Assembly: GCF_042650605.1 (NCBI RefSeq)
Contig: NZ_JBHSBN010000003.1
Span: 124,001 to 188,000 of the forward strand
DNA length: 64,000 nt
From: Micromonospora_J zhanjiangensis
Lineage (GTDB): Bacteria; Actinomycetota; Actinomycetes; Mycobacteriales; Micromonosporaceae
Direction: 5' to 3'
How positions within the stretch are numbered: position 1 is the first letter of the stretch; every line of letters begins with the position of its first letter. Positions 48,992 through 57,372 of this stretch are shown piece after piece. Position numbers and translations under genes: made by a program. Under the pieces are notes generated by a model. That model did no database searches and was not told where the DNA came from. It saw nothing but the letters and a program-made list of their open reading frames with translations.

Positions 48992-49878
48992 ACGTGTCGC
49001 GCACCGTGCTGATCACCGGAGCCACCGGAACCGTGTCCACCGCACTGCTGAAGGCGCTGAAGGGCGCCGACGTGAACCTTCGCGCTCTCGTCCGCGACGA
49101 GCCCAAAGCCGACGGCCTACGCCAGCAGGGCGTCGAGGTCGTCATCGGTGACCTCGATGACGCTCGGTCACTGCCTCCCGCCTTCAAGGGCGTGCAGGAC
49201 ACCTGGCTGCTCACCCCGAACGGCCCGCGCGCCCCAGAGCACAACATGAACGCCGTGTGGGCCGCACGCCAGGCCGGTGTGGAACGCATCGTTCGCTTGT
49301 CCGTCGTCGGCGCGGCACACGACGCGCCGAACCGCAGCGGCAGGCTGCACGCGCTGTCCGACCGGGAGACCGAACGGTGCGGCATGCGCTGGACGGTCCT
49401 GCGCCCGCACTGGTTCATGCAGAACCTGCTGAACGAGGCGGGCGACATCGCCGCCACCAGCACGTTCATGCTGAACATGGCCTCGGCACGGATCGGCATG
49501 ATCGACGTACGCGACATCGCCGAGTGCGCTGCCCGCGTGCTCCTCGACGACCCGGATCGCCACCACGGACAGACGTACACCCTCACCGGCCCGCGCTCGC
49601 TGACCTTTGACGAGGTCGCCGACCAATTGAAACTCGCTCTCGACCAGCCCGTCACATACCTGCCGGTCAGCGACGACACCAAGCGCAAGACACTGCTCGG
49701 CTACGGCGTCCCGACATGGATCGTCGACATGCTCGAGGAGTACGCGCAGGCGTATGCCTCCGGCTGGGGAGACCTCACCACCGATACGGTCGCCGACCTT
49801 CTCGGCCGCCCCCCGCGCGACATCGTCGACTTCGTCCGCGACCACGCCGCAGCGTTCACCTCGGCCGACGACAGCTGA
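48988..49878 (+). CDS. NmrA/SDR-type NAD(P)-binding protein
   Basis: The 296-residue protein has an atypical SDR/NmrA Rossmann fold: VLITGATGTVSTALLKALKG (residues 7-26), VNLRALVRDEPKADGL, VEVVIGDLDDARSL, RIVRLSVVGA and LRPHWFMQNLL. Lack of the usual YxxxK pair places it with NmrA-like sensors or quinone/azo reductases. It is the second gene of the MarR-controlled operon, which suggests a role in detoxification of the same compound that the EamA protein exports. The ATG lies in the EamA stop (ATGA). Confidence 0.92.
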   Translation: MNVSRTVLITGATGTVSTALLKALKGADVNLRALVRDEPKADGLRQQGVEVVIGDLDDARSLPPAFKGVQDTWLLTPNGPRAPEHNMNAVWAARQAGVERIVRLSVVGAAHDAPNRSGRLHALSDRETERCGMRWTVLRPHWFMQNLLNEAGDIAATSTFMLNMASARIGMIDVRDIAECAARVLLDDPDRHHGQTYTLTGPRSLTFDEVADQLKLALDQPVTYLPVSDDTKRKTLLGYGVPTWIVDMLEEYAQAYASGWGDLTTDTVADLLGRPPRDIVDFVRDHAAAFTSADDS

Positions 49879-50210
49879 AACCGATCGAGCCCCCACAGCC
49901 GATTCCAGCGCGGCCCCGCCACCGTCCCCACAGGTTGCGGGGCCGCATTCGGTGAACGTCCGCTTCTGCCGCCGTCCGGGCGCCTCGGCCCTTGGGAGTG
50001 AGATCTCCTGGTGGCGCTGCCTGCTGGCTTTTCCGCCACTCGACACCTCAGTACGTATGCCGCCGCTCGTTGCGCTGGTCTTGCTGGCCTCCGGCGGGGG
50101 CGATCAGCGAACGGAGACCAAGATCGGGTCGCCCGCGACAGACCTACACCGGCTACGCCGAGCGGGACTACGTCCCCGCCGACCAGCGCTGACCCCGGTC
50201 CGAGGACGAA

Positions 50211-50244
50211 GGCCGCCGACCCCGCGAGGGGTCGGCGGCCTTTT
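50211..50244 (+). terminator. Strong hairpin terminator in a gene-poor stretch
   Basis: GGCCGCCGACCCC (50211-50223) pairs with GGGGTCGGCGGCC (50228-50240) around GCGA and is followed by TTTT. It is a complete terminator for the plus strand. The only frame upstream ends QTYTGYAERDYVPADQR and may be the tail of a lost gene. The 445-nt stretch 49879-50323 contains no other gene I can support. Confidence 0.8.
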
Positions 50245-50323
50245 CGCGTAACGGCGCGAGGCCGCACCGGGCGACATTGACGTCGCCCGCACCGGTGGCG
50301 AGGATGGGCGGCAGGGGGCCGCT

Positions 50324-50560
50324 ATGGCGAACATCGACGTGGACCAGCTCAAGAGGGTGCTGTCGGTGGAGAAGACCCGGGCCGCCGCCGACGCCGGCCG
50401 GCTGCGGTCCGTGAACCGGGCGCTGCGGCGGGTGCGGCCGGGACCGGACTTTCGAGGCGCGCCACCGGCGGGCGCTGGAGCGGGCGTTCCGCACCGAGAT
50501 GCCGGACGCGGCCCGGTATCTCGTTGAGGCCGAGGAGACCTTAATCCAACTGCGTTGTAT
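50324..50560 (+). pseudogene. Frameshifted small hypothetical gene
   Basis: From ATG 50324 (after a GGGGG) the frame reads MANIDVDQLKRVLSVEKTRA and SVNRALRR, then becomes Pro/Gly-rich nonsense near 50440. The next frame continues as DRTFEARHRRALERAFRTEM, PDAARYLVEAEETLIQLRC, an amphipathic helical segment that fits the first part in style. One inserted or lost base near 50440 would join them. The product family is unknown. Confidence 0.4.
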
Positions 50561-50760
50561 TCGCGTTCATGGCTCGTCCGCAATCACGGTGAGTCACACG
50601 GAGCATGGCGCTGGCGGCGAGATCGGCATCCACGATCATCGTCTGATGACGCGACGGGCGATCTGGATGCCGTACTGACCGTGAGGGGCGTCCGGACGAC
50701 TGGCGTGCCATGTCAGCGGCAGATCCGGACGCACAGCTGGCGACGTCAAAGACGCTCCCG

Positions 50761-51405
50761 TCAGACGGCTCCGGGTGATCGGTCGGCGGTGGGCTGCGAC
50801 GTGGAGCCCTGCACGAGCTTCATCGACACGAGTTCGGTAAATCCGGCGCGTCGCGCGAAGCGCACTTTCCGACGCTTGTACACCGTGAAGCCGAGCTTGG
50901 CGTAGAGGCCGAGGGCGGGTGCGTTGGTGTCCTTGATGTCCTCGAGCACGTACTCGCTATATCCGGGCAACGCCAGCAGGTGACGCAGCAACGTGGTCGC
51001 GACGCCGCGACCCTGATAAGCCGGCTCGGTGGCGACGAACCCGATCTCGGCGAGCCCGGGCCGGGCGCCGTCGAAGGGACGCATGAACCATCTCCGGATC
51101 ACCACGTAGCCGAGCAGCCCGTGCGCCAGCCCGAGATGACGCCGGATCTCCCGCCAGCGCGGCGCGAACAGCGTCTGGTCGCCCTCGGTGAGCGAGGCGA
51201 GGCCGGCGGGCTCCCCGTCCACGAGCGCGATGTAGAACCGTTCGAGCAGCAGCATGTGCTCGAACGCGTCGGCCAACTTGCCGGTGTCGCGCGAGAACGC
51301 GACGAAGTCCGCTGCGAAGCTGCGCACGTAGACCTCGGTGATGCGGCGCCGGTATCCCTCGCCGAGTTCGTCTCCCCGCTCGACCACGACCATCGTCCCG
51401 ACCAT
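50761..51405 (-). CDS. GNAT-family N-acetyltransferase
   Basis: The protein has the GNAT fold with the acetyl-CoA loop EIGFVATEPAYQGRGVATTLLRHLL (residues about 120-144) and a preceding strand (FYIALVDGEPAGLASLTEGD). The C-terminal strand NAPALGLYAKLGFTVYKRRKV is the standard motif B/C end. Substrate unknown. ATG 51405 (MVGTMVVVERG) chosen because GGAG lies 8 nt upstream; a GTG five codons earlier is an alternative. Single gene on the minus strand. Confidence 0.88.
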   Translation of the reverse strand: MVGTMVVVERGDELGEGYRRRITEVYVRSFAADFVAFSRDTGKLADAFEHMLLLERFYIALVDGEPAGLASLTEGDQTLFAPRWREIRRHLGLAHGLLGYVVIRRWFMRPFDGARPGLAEIGFVATEPAYQGRGVATTLLRHLLALPGYSEYVLEDIKDTNAPALGLYAKLGFTVYKRRKVRFARRAGFTELVSMKLVQGSTSQPTADRSPGAV

Positions 51406-51599
51406 CCCCGTCCACTCCACGCGTCACGCACCCGTGCGGGTTCAACCATATCCACCGGCACGCACGCTGAAGCGCCCGAGGTTTGATATCGCGACCCCGC
51501 ATCTGGCTTCCCTCTGTGTCAAGGCATCGCCGGGATCGGGGTTCTAAGCTGGGTGGCGGCGGGTCCGGGAAGTGACTTCTCCGAAGAGCCGGCTTGGGG

Positions 51600-52020
51600 A
51601 CGCGAGCTGGTCACGCTGGAGTCAGTGGCGTCGATGGGTGCGGTGCCGTTCCAGGAGGCGAAGTGGGCCCGGTTGGGGAAGCGGGTGATGCCGCCGACCT
51701 CGACCAGCAGCCGGGCAGCGCCGGAGGGTCCGATGCCGTGCAGGTCCATCAGCGTGGTGCCGGTGGAAGCGACCAGGTCCTTCAGTTCCTTGTCGGCTTC
51801 CTTGGAGTGTCGGTAGACCCGTTCGAGGTCGCTGATCAGCTCCGCGGCGACCCGGCGTCGGGCCTTACCGACCGCGTCCCGAGGCCGGACCGTGGCCAGC
51901 AAGGCCTTGGCCTGGGCGGCGGACAGGCTCTTCTTCGCTCCACCTGGGATGAGCTCGAGTAGCAGTTGGTGCAGCTGAGAGACCAGCCGGCGAGGTCGTT
52001 GAGTGCGCGAACGACCGATG
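51600..52020 (-). pseudogene. IS110-family transposase fragment
   Basis: The segment encodes the C-terminal Transposase_20 region of IS110 elements: QLHQLLLELIPGGAKKSLSA, then LERVYRHSKEADKELKDLVA, LMDLHGIGPSGAARLLVEVG (helix-hairpin-helix) and FASWNGTAPIDATDSS. The N-terminal DEDD catalytic half and the end of the protein are missing, and the frame runs into unrelated sequence near 51600. It is a dead remnant. No terminal repeats are recognisable. Confidence 0.85.
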
Positions 52021-52042
52021 CCGCTGCGGCACCTTCACCCGG

Positions 52043-52996
52043 TCAGTGGCGGCGAGCCCTCCGGAACCCGTCCGCGGCGGACCATCCCGCGAGCGCGATC
52101 GTGCCGGCCACCAGACACGCCGCGATCACCCGCTGCGCGTCGAGATCGATGTCGATGAACTCAACGAACGAGGGGTCGAAGAGCCGTCCGGTCACCGTCA
52201 GGCCGATGATCGCCCCCGCCCACACGGTCGTGATCACGGCGTTCAGGATGGCGGCACCGATCGTCCACCGCCCGAGCGTCCGAGCCCGCGCCGTCACAAG
52301 TGCTCCTGCGACGATCAGCACAATGCCGAGGATCAGGCTCCACGGCCACAGCACCGAGTCGAGCACCGACATCTGCCCGACACCCCGGACATCCCACGGG
52401 ACGCTGATAAAGACGAGCCCGACCACCGCCAGAACCACCGCGACGATCCCCGCCACTCGCTCGGAGCGGCCGGACGGCTTCCCCTCGTTCGGATCACGGA
52501 CCGGGAGAGAGTCGACCGTCCACGGTCCCTTCGGCGCATCGGCTCGGTCCAGCTTGATGTAGGTAAGCGTGGTGATGGTGAAGATCCAAGCTCCCACGGT
52601 GAGCGTGGTGCCGACCACCGGCCCGACGATGCCCCAGAAGGGTCTGCCCTCGACGGCGAGGCCGATCGCTACCCCGAGCGCCACGGGCGGCAGTGCGCTC
52701 CAGAGGATGATCTGCAGGATCCGCCGCCACGTGGGGTACCACCGAGGGCCGAGGAGGTGAAGGGGTCGGGCGGCGTAGCCGGCGGCGAGGACGTCGGGGT
52801 CGCCGTGCCCGTTCAGCACCGCCTTCTCGGCGGCGGCCGGCTCCTCGCCCCGTTCGATGCGATCGTCGATCTGGTCGCGGATCGACGATCGCAACTCGTC
52901 GGCGTAGTCCTCGCGCTGGTCGATCGGCAGCATTCTCGTCGCCGCCTCGACGTAACGGTCGGTGTAGTCGTCGTTGGTGATCGGTTCGGAGGTCAT
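52043..52996 (-). CDS. HAAS-domain membrane protein
   Basis: The 317-residue protein has an N-terminal HAAS (HTH-associated sensor) helical domain: DRYVEAATRMLPIDQREDYADELRSSIRDQIDDRIERGE followed by AEKAVLNGHGDPDVLAAGYA (residues 13-75). About six or seven membrane segments follow. HAAS proteins are almost always paired with PadR-type regulators, as here. They may sense membrane or cell-wall stress; no transport motif is visible. It lies 16 nt after the PadR gene and shares its promoter. Confidence 0.9.
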   Translation of the reverse strand: MTSEPITNDDYTDRYVEAATRMLPIDQREDYADELRSSIRDQIDDRIERGEEPAAAEKAVLNGHGDPDVLAAGYAARPLHLLGPRWYPTWRRILQIILWSALPPVALGVAIGLAVEGRPFWGIVGPVVGTTLTVGAWIFTITTLTYIKLDRADAPKGPWTVDSLPVRDPNEGKPSGRSERVAGIVAVVLAVVGLVFISVPWDVRGVGQMSVLDSVLWPWSLILGIVLIVAGALVTARARTLGRWTIGAAILNAVITTVWAGAIIGLTVTGRLFDPSFVEFIDIDLDAQRVIAACLVAGTIALAGWSAADGFRRARRH

Positions 52997-53012
52997 CTCG
53001 GTTCTCTCTCGG

Positions 53013-53342
53013 TCAGGCAGCTAGCGCGTCGATGGCTTGAGTCAGTGCGCGCCAGTCGGAGGTCAGAGTGTCGGCGAGGCGATCCCCGGCCTTGGAGGTG
53101 CGGTAGAACTTGCGGGGCCGGGCCTCGTCGGTGTCCCACTCGCTGGTCAGGTAGCCCTGCTTCTCAAGCCGGCGCAGGAGGGGGTACAGCGTGCTCGCGT
53201 CGGTCTCGAAACCGCGCGCGGCTAGGTCCTCGAGCAGCCCGTAGCCGTATCCGGGCGTTCGCAGGATCCGCAGACACGCGAGCACCACGGTGCCGCGCCG
53301 CAGCTCCTGCCGGTGCGTCTCGAATCCCTCCGTGTCGCTCAT
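53013..53342 (-). CDS. PadR-family transcriptional regulator
   Basis: The 109-residue protein is a minimal PadR: ELRRGTVVLACLRILRTPGYGYGLLEDLAARGFETDASTLYPLLRRLEKQGYLTSEWDTDEARPRKFYRTSKAG. The Y-G-Y-x-L and L-Y-P-x-L-x-R-L-E motifs are diagnostic. ATG 53342 chosen because the longer start at 53366 would place the start codon inside the operator palindrome. First gene of the PadR/HAAS operon, autoregulated in most known cases. Confidence 0.93.
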   Translation of the reverse strand: MSDTEGFETHRQELRRGTVVLACLRILRTPGYGYGLLEDLAARGFETDASTLYPLLRRLEKQGYLTSEWDTDEARPRKFYRTSKAGDRLADTLTSDWRALTQAIDALAA

Positions 53343-53350
53343 GTCGATCA

Positions 53351-53375
53351 CAATAGTGTGAGTCACACACTATTG
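53351..53375 (-). promoter_or_regulatory. PadR operator, perfect inverted repeat
   Basis: CAATAGTGTG (53351-53360) and CACACTATTG (53366-53375) form a perfect 10-bp inverted repeat with a 5-nt spacer, 8 nt upstream of the PadR start codon. It overlaps a TATTGT -10-like element. This is the expected autoregulatory site. Confidence 0.85.
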
Positions 53376-53399
53376 CAACCGGCGCCAATAATGCGGAGG

Positions 53400-53790
53400 G
53401 TAAGTCGGCAGTACGGACGCCGGGACCGATCGCCCAACTCGCCCACCGACAGCCTGCCTCCTACGTCGCCTTCGACGTCCTGACCACCGCCGGCCAAGAC
53501 GTCCGGCCGCGCCCGTTCACCGAGCGGCGAAAACTCCTCGAGCAGCTCGCCACCGAGTGGGTCCCGCCGCTCAACCTCTTCCCACCACCACCGACCTCGA
53601 CGTGGCCCGCCAATGGTTCGACGACATGGCCGTCGCCGGCAAAGAGGGCCCCGTCATCAAAGACGCCGCGCAGCCCTACCGCGGCGGCCGCCGGGACTGG
53701 ATCAAGGTCAAACGCCGCGACACCCTCGACGTCATCTGCGCGGCCGGCATCGGCCCCCTCGAGCAACCCCGCGCGGACACGACTTCGAAA
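53400..53790 (+). pseudogene. Remnant of a LigD-type ATP-dependent DNA ligase domain
   Basis: Two adjacent frames encode consecutive parts of the ATP-dependent ligase domain of LigD-type proteins. The first gives IAQLAHRQPASYVAFDVLTT and PFTERRKLLEQLATEWVPPL (about 53410-53590). The second gives TTDLDVARQWFDDMAVAGKE, GPVIKDAAQPYRGGRRDWIK and VKRRDTLDVICAAGIG (about 53590-53760). They are joined by a one-base shift in a CCACCACCACC run. The catalytic Lys region and the end of the protein are absent. A dead fragment of a DNA repair ligase. Confidence 0.85.
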
Positions 53791-54001
53791 GGCGCCGAAC
53801 ACCGCCACCGCGTCCTGGGCGATCGTGGCCAGCGTTAACCGGTCAGCGGATGCCGCGGGCAATCCGCCTCGCTTCTGCAGTTTTTCGCGGCGTGTCGCTC
53901 GTCGCCTCCGTCGACTGGCCACGCGAGGCCGGCAGCGTTGCCGGCCGGCCTCACGGCCCGCCGCCCCCGGTGCGAGTCGGGGGTGGCGGGCCGCCGCGGC
54001 C

Positions 54002-55234
54002 TCAGACGACCTCGCCGATCGGCTCCTCCGGGGCGCCCTCGGCGGCGCGGGCCGCGCGGTTCCAGCGTGCCCAGAGGACGCGCTCGCCGTAGCCGGCGGC
54101 CATCACGTGCGCGGACGCGAGGTAGACCAGCACGCCGACGGCGAGCACCGCGAAGCCGACCCAGAACGGCAGCGTCAGGGACGTCTCGGCGAGCTTGCCG
54201 GCGATGATCGGTGCCGGCGCGGCGGCGCCCCAACGGACCAGGTTGAACGCGCCGGTGGCCACCCGCCGGTCGGCCGAGCCGAGGCCCAGCGCGAGGTCGG
54301 TGAGGTTGGCGTTGGCCAGGCCCATGCACAGGCCGGCGAGCACCAGCACGACCAGCGACTCGGCGGTGCCGGTCGAGGTGGCGAAGAGCACCATGCAGAC
54401 CAGCAGGCCGGCGATCGCGATGCCGACGGTCTGCACCGCGCCGATCCGGTGGGCCAGCCGGTGGCCGATCAGCAGGATGCCGGCGGCCAGGCCGAGGCCC
54501 CACCCGGTGAAGGCCAACCCCAGCGGTACGACGTCCAGCTTGAGGAAGAGCGGCGTGTAGCCGAGCACCACGAAGAAGACGAAGTTGTACGCGGCGGTGA
54601 CCACGCACAACGCGATGAAGGCCGGCCGGCGGTAGGTGGCGAAGATCTGGCCTACCCGGACCGGTGGCTGCTTGCTGGCCGGCTCGCGCAGCTTGCGGGC
54701 GGCCACGCCGAGGGCGAGCACCATGAACACGCCGCAGACGAAGAACGGCAGCCGCCAGCTCACCTCGCCGAGCAGGCCGCCGATCAGCGGGCCGACCGCG
54801 AAGCCCAGGCCCAGCGCGGTCTCGAACAGGCCGACCACCCACTCGCGGTCGTTGGCCAGGTTGACCAGCACCACCATGGCGGTGGCGAAGAACATCGCGT
54901 TGCCCAGCCCCCAGACGCCACGCAGCACCGACAGTTGGACGATGTCGCCGCTGAACGAGGCCAGGATGGCCGCCGCGCCGACCACCGAGACCCCGGTGAT
55001 CAGGACCGGCTTGAAGCCGAATTTCCCGCTGGCCAGGGTGGCCGGGATCATGCCGACGGCCATCACCGCGATGTACGCGGTGAACAGCAGCTCGACCTGC
55101 CAGGCGGTGACCCCGATGGCGGCGCCGATGGCCGGCAGGATCGGGTCGACCACGGCGATGCCGGCGATCGCGAGGAAGGCCACCAGGGTGGTGGCGTAGA
55201 TGGCACTGCGGTTGGGTTCGGTGGACCGATCCAC
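54002..55234 (-). CDS. MFS-family transporter
   Basis: The 410-residue protein has 12 predicted membrane segments in two halves with the MFS loop signatures: GIAVVDPILPAIGAAIGVTA at segment 1 and the SGKFGFKP loop after segment 2, a GRALxxG-like ETALGLGFAVGPLIGGLLGE near segment 5, and a central loop (ARKLREPASKQPPVRVGQIF). It resembles drug/efflux MFS proteins. It is divergent from a MarR regulator with a large perfect palindrome between them. The C-terminal tail (residues 388-410) is acidic. Substrate unknown. Confidence 0.93.
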   Translation of the reverse strand: MDRSTEPNRSAIYATTLVAFLAIAGIAVVDPILPAIGAAIGVTAWQVELLFTAYIAVMAVGMIPATLASGKFGFKPVLITGVSVVGAAAILASFSGDIVQLSVLRGVWGLGNAMFFATAMVVLVNLANDREWVVGLFETALGLGFAVGPLIGGLLGEVSWRLPFFVCGVFMVLALGVAARKLREPASKQPPVRVGQIFATYRRPAFIALCVVTAAYNFVFFVVLGYTPLFLKLDVVPLGLAFTGWGLGLAAGILLIGHRLAHRIGAVQTVGIAIAGLLVCMVLFATSTGTAESLVVLVLAGLCMGLANANLTDLALGLGSADRRVATGAFNLVRWGAAAPAPIIAGKLAETSLTLPFWVGFAVLAVGVLVYLASAHVMAAGYGERVLWARWNRAARAAEGAPEEPIGEVV

Positions 55235-55252
55235 GTCCGCGCCTCCAGAATT

Positions 55253-55293
55253 TAGCTGTATGATACAGGTAATTTTCCTGTATCATACAGCTA
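55253..55293. promoter_or_regulatory. Perfect 17-bp inverted-repeat operator, MFS/MarR
   Basis: TAGCTGTATGATACAGG (55253-55269) is repeated in exact inverted form at 55277-55293 around a 7-nt AT spacer. The right arm overlaps the first base of the MarR start codon. This is the longest perfect palindrome in the window. It controls two divergent promoters, with both transcripts probably starting inside or just beside it. Confidence 0.92.
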
Positions 55294-55784
55294 TGTCTGC
55301 CGACGACGAAACGATCCTGGGTGTGATCGAGACCGAAGTGGCCCTTCTCATGCGGTTGGGCGAGGCCACCCGCCGCGGCACGCCGGGCATCGCCAGCACC
55401 GGCCGCCCCGCTCGGGCGGCCGAGCACCGGGCGCTGGACCGCGCGGCGTACGTGATCCTGCGGCACCTGGACCGGGTCGGGCCGCAGAACGTCTCCGCCC
55501 TGGCGGCCCGGCTCAACCTGGACGGCTCGACGGTGACCCGGCAGGTCACCGCCATGCAGCGGGACGGCCTGATCACCCGCGAGCCGGACCCGCGCGACGG
55601 GCGCGGCACGATGGTCTCCCCCACCGCCGCCGGCCTGTCCCGGATGACCGCCGTCCGGGCCGCCCGCACCCGCCTCTACGCCGACATCCTGGCCGACTGG
55701 CCCGCCCCCGACCGCACCCACCTAGCCGCCCTCCTGACCCGCCTGAACAACTCCCTAAACACCCACGTCCAACGCCCCCGCTGA
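55293..55784 (+). CDS. MarR-family transcriptional regulator
   Basis: The 163-residue protein has the MarR winged helix: AAYVILRHLDRVGPQNVSALAARLNLDGSTVTRQVTAMQRDGLITREPDPRDGRGTMVSPTAAG, with the DPRDGR wing. Flanking helices complete the dimer. ATG 55293 overlaps the operator, so the mRNA is leaderless or nearly so. It represses the divergent MFS gene, by the usual logic of such pairs. Confidence 0.93.
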   Translation: MSADDETILGVIETEVALLMRLGEATRRGTPGIASTGRPARAAEHRALDRAAYVILRHLDRVGPQNVSALAARLNLDGSTVTRQVTAMQRDGLITREPDPRDGRGTMVSPTAAGLSRMTAVRAARTRLYADILADWPAPDRTHLAALLTRLNNSLNTHVQRPR

Positions 55785-56184
55785 CCGGAAGCCGGCGCGA
55801 TCATGGCGCGAACGTGCCCTCGGAAGGGCCAGCTCACGCCAAGATCCCCTCGGTGCCGCGTGGCGTCGTGCGTCTCGTCGGTGGCGGGGTGGGGTGGCCG
55901 GTGGGTTCGGCGGACACGGCCTGCGGTCCGGGCCGCGCGGCCCTCCCGCCAGGTCATGATCAAAAAGTCTTGGACAAGTAGCGTTCGGTGCGAACAGAAA
56001 GTGTCCAAGATAGACAGTGGACGGCGTCGAACGGTGCTTCCGGCGGGCGTACAGAAAGATTCACCGGCCGAGGGAGGCGGATTCACGGAAGAACGCGAGC
56101 AGGGCGACTGCGGTAAGGAGGCGGCCGGGTCGGTGGTGTCGGCCGGGTCGGGGCTGCGGTGCGGGGCGCGGCAGGGCGGGCTGT
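55785..56184. other. Gene-free stretch with nested inverted repeat
   Basis: No protein-coding frame here looks real. At 55968-55976 TCTTGGACA pairs with TGTCCAAGA at 56002-56010. Inside lies a second small dyad, GTTCG-GTG-CGAAC (about 55983-55995). The region 55955-56030 is visibly more AT-rich than its surroundings. It lies between the convergent MarR and TetR genes, so a terminator or a small RNA is possible. The rest of the stretch shows nothing. Confidence 0.45.
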
Positions 56185-56763
56185 TCAGTGGGCCGGGAGG
56201 CGGTCCACCAGGAGGCGGGTTCTGCGTTCGATGTGCTCCGGGGGGAGGCGGCCGGCGCGGGTCAGGGTGGCCAGGCCGTGCAGGGCGGCCCAGAAGGTTT
56301 CGGTGAACAGGCCCGGGTCGACGCCGTCGCCGGCCACCCCTTCGAGGGTTTCCAGCAGGGCGGCGAAGGCGTCCTTGAGAGGGGCCGGGGTGTCCTCCCG
56401 GGCGTAGGGGAGGCCGCCGTCGAGCTGGAAGATGGCGTCGTAGACGGCCGGGTTGCGGTCGGCGAAGTCGAGGTAGGCGCGGGCGAGGGCGTACACCTTG
56501 GCGCGGGGGCCGTCGGCGGCGGCGGTCGCGGCCCGGGTCGCGGCGGCCAGTTCGGTGGCGCCCTGGAGGGCGACGGCGCCGATGATCTCGCGTTTGCCGC
56601 GGAAGTGGCTGTAGAGGACGGGCTGGCTGTACTCGATCCGCTCGGCGAGCCGGCGGGTGGTGACCGCGTCCCAGCCGTCCTTCTCGGCGAGTTCGCGGGC
56701 CGTCGCCACGATGAGGCGTTCGCGGTCCGCCCGTTCGCGCTCCTTGCGTTGCTGTACCGACAT
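56185..56763 (-). CDS. TetR-family transcriptional regulator
   Basis: The 192-residue protein has the TetR N-terminal HTH (RLIVATARELAEKDGWDAVTTRRLAERIEYSQPVLYSHFRGKREIIGAV, residues 16-64) and a ligand-binding domain of the WHG type (YALARAYLDFADRNPAVYDAIFQLDGGLP). It is divergent from a DUF1772 membrane protein with repeated CTAGC-type dyads between them, so it probably represses that gene in response to a small hydrophobic ligand. Confidence 0.93.
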   Translation of the reverse strand: MSVQQRKERERADRERLIVATARELAEKDGWDAVTTRRLAERIEYSQPVLYSHFRGKREIIGAVALQGATELAAATRAATAAADGPRAKVYALARAYLDFADRNPAVYDAIFQLDGGLPYAREDTPAPLKDAFAALLETLEGVAGDGVDPGLFTETFWAALHGLATLTRAGRLPPEHIERRTRLLVDRLPAH

Positions 56764-56772
56764 GAGGTGATC

Positions 56773-56836
56773 CTAGCACTGCTAGACATTCGAGCGGCAG
56801 TAGTGCTAGCTTCGCTTCGTCAGCTAGCAGCGCTAG
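56773..56836. promoter_or_regulatory. Repeated CTAGC dyads, TetR operators
   Basis: CTAGCA-C-TGCTAG (56773-56785) and CTAGC-AGC-GCTAG (56824-56836) are two 13-bp palindromes in the gap between TetR and DUF1772 genes, with a further GCTAGC half-site near 56805. The spacing and similar cores suggest two operators for one TetR protein, one near each promoter. Confidence 0.75.
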
Positions 56837-56851
56837 ATTTCAGGAGGGGTC

Positions 56852-57301
56852 ATGTTCAACGCACTCCAGGTCCTCACCGTCGTGGTCGTCGGCGTGATGG
56901 TGGGGGTGGAGTTCTCCGTCGCCTTCGTCATGAACCGGATCCTCGACGCGCTCCCCGAGGACAGCAGCCAACTCGCCCACGCCCACGGCGGCCGGATGCT
57001 CGGCACCCTGATGCCGTACTGGTACATCGGCTCGCTCGTCCTGGTCGCGGCCTGGGCCGCCGCCGGCTGGCACCGGCCCGGCAACGGCCTCGTCGTCACC
57101 GCCGGCGTGCTGCTGATCGTCAGCGTGGTCATGTCGATCCTGCTGCTCGTCCCGATCAACAACCGGAACCGGACGTGGACCCCGGAGAACCGGCCCGCCG
57201 ACTGGAAGCAGCAGCTGGACCGCTGGGGCCGCCTGCACTACGTCCGCGTCGCGGTCATCGTCGCCGCCTTCGCCCTGCTGCCCGCCGCCCTTGTTGCCTG
57301 A
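56852..57301 (+). CDS. DUF1772 membrane protein
   Basis: The 149-residue protein has four membrane segments: about residues 5-27, 54-72, 81-102 and 129-148. It carries the DUF1772 loop INNRNRTWTPENRPADWKQQ between segments 3 and 4. The family is membrane-bound and of unknown biochemical role, often under TetR control, as here. ATG with AGGAGGGG upstream. Confidence 0.92.
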   Translation: MFNALQVLTVVVVGVMVGVEFSVAFVMNRILDALPEDSSQLAHAHGGRMLGTLMPYWYIGSLVLVAAWAAAGWHRPGNGLVVTAGVLLIVSVVMSILLLVPINNRNRTWTPENRPADWKQQLDRWGRLHYVRVAVIVAAFALLPAALVA

Positions 57302-57310
57302 CCGGTCCGC

Positions 57311-57359
57311 ACGACGAAGCCCCCGCATCACCCGGAACGGGTGGGCGAGGGCTCGTCGT
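57311..57359. terminator. Bidirectional hairpin between DUF1772 and DUF397 genes
   Basis: A long imperfect stem built around the inner dyad CACCCG-GAA-CGGGTG (57329-57343) is extended by ACGACGA/GCCC and GGGC/CGTCGT elements (57311-57359). It lies between convergent genes and has the features of a two-way terminator without T-tract. Confidence 0.75.
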
Positions 57360-57372
57360 CGTTGCGAGGTGG

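Noticed and set aside
53461..53922. Minus-strand frame with LTLATIAQDAVAVFGAF resembling the start of a CGNR zinc-finger protein
   Set aside because: Only about 15 residues look familiar. The frame overlaps the LigD remnant on the other strand and lacks any zinc-finger motif.
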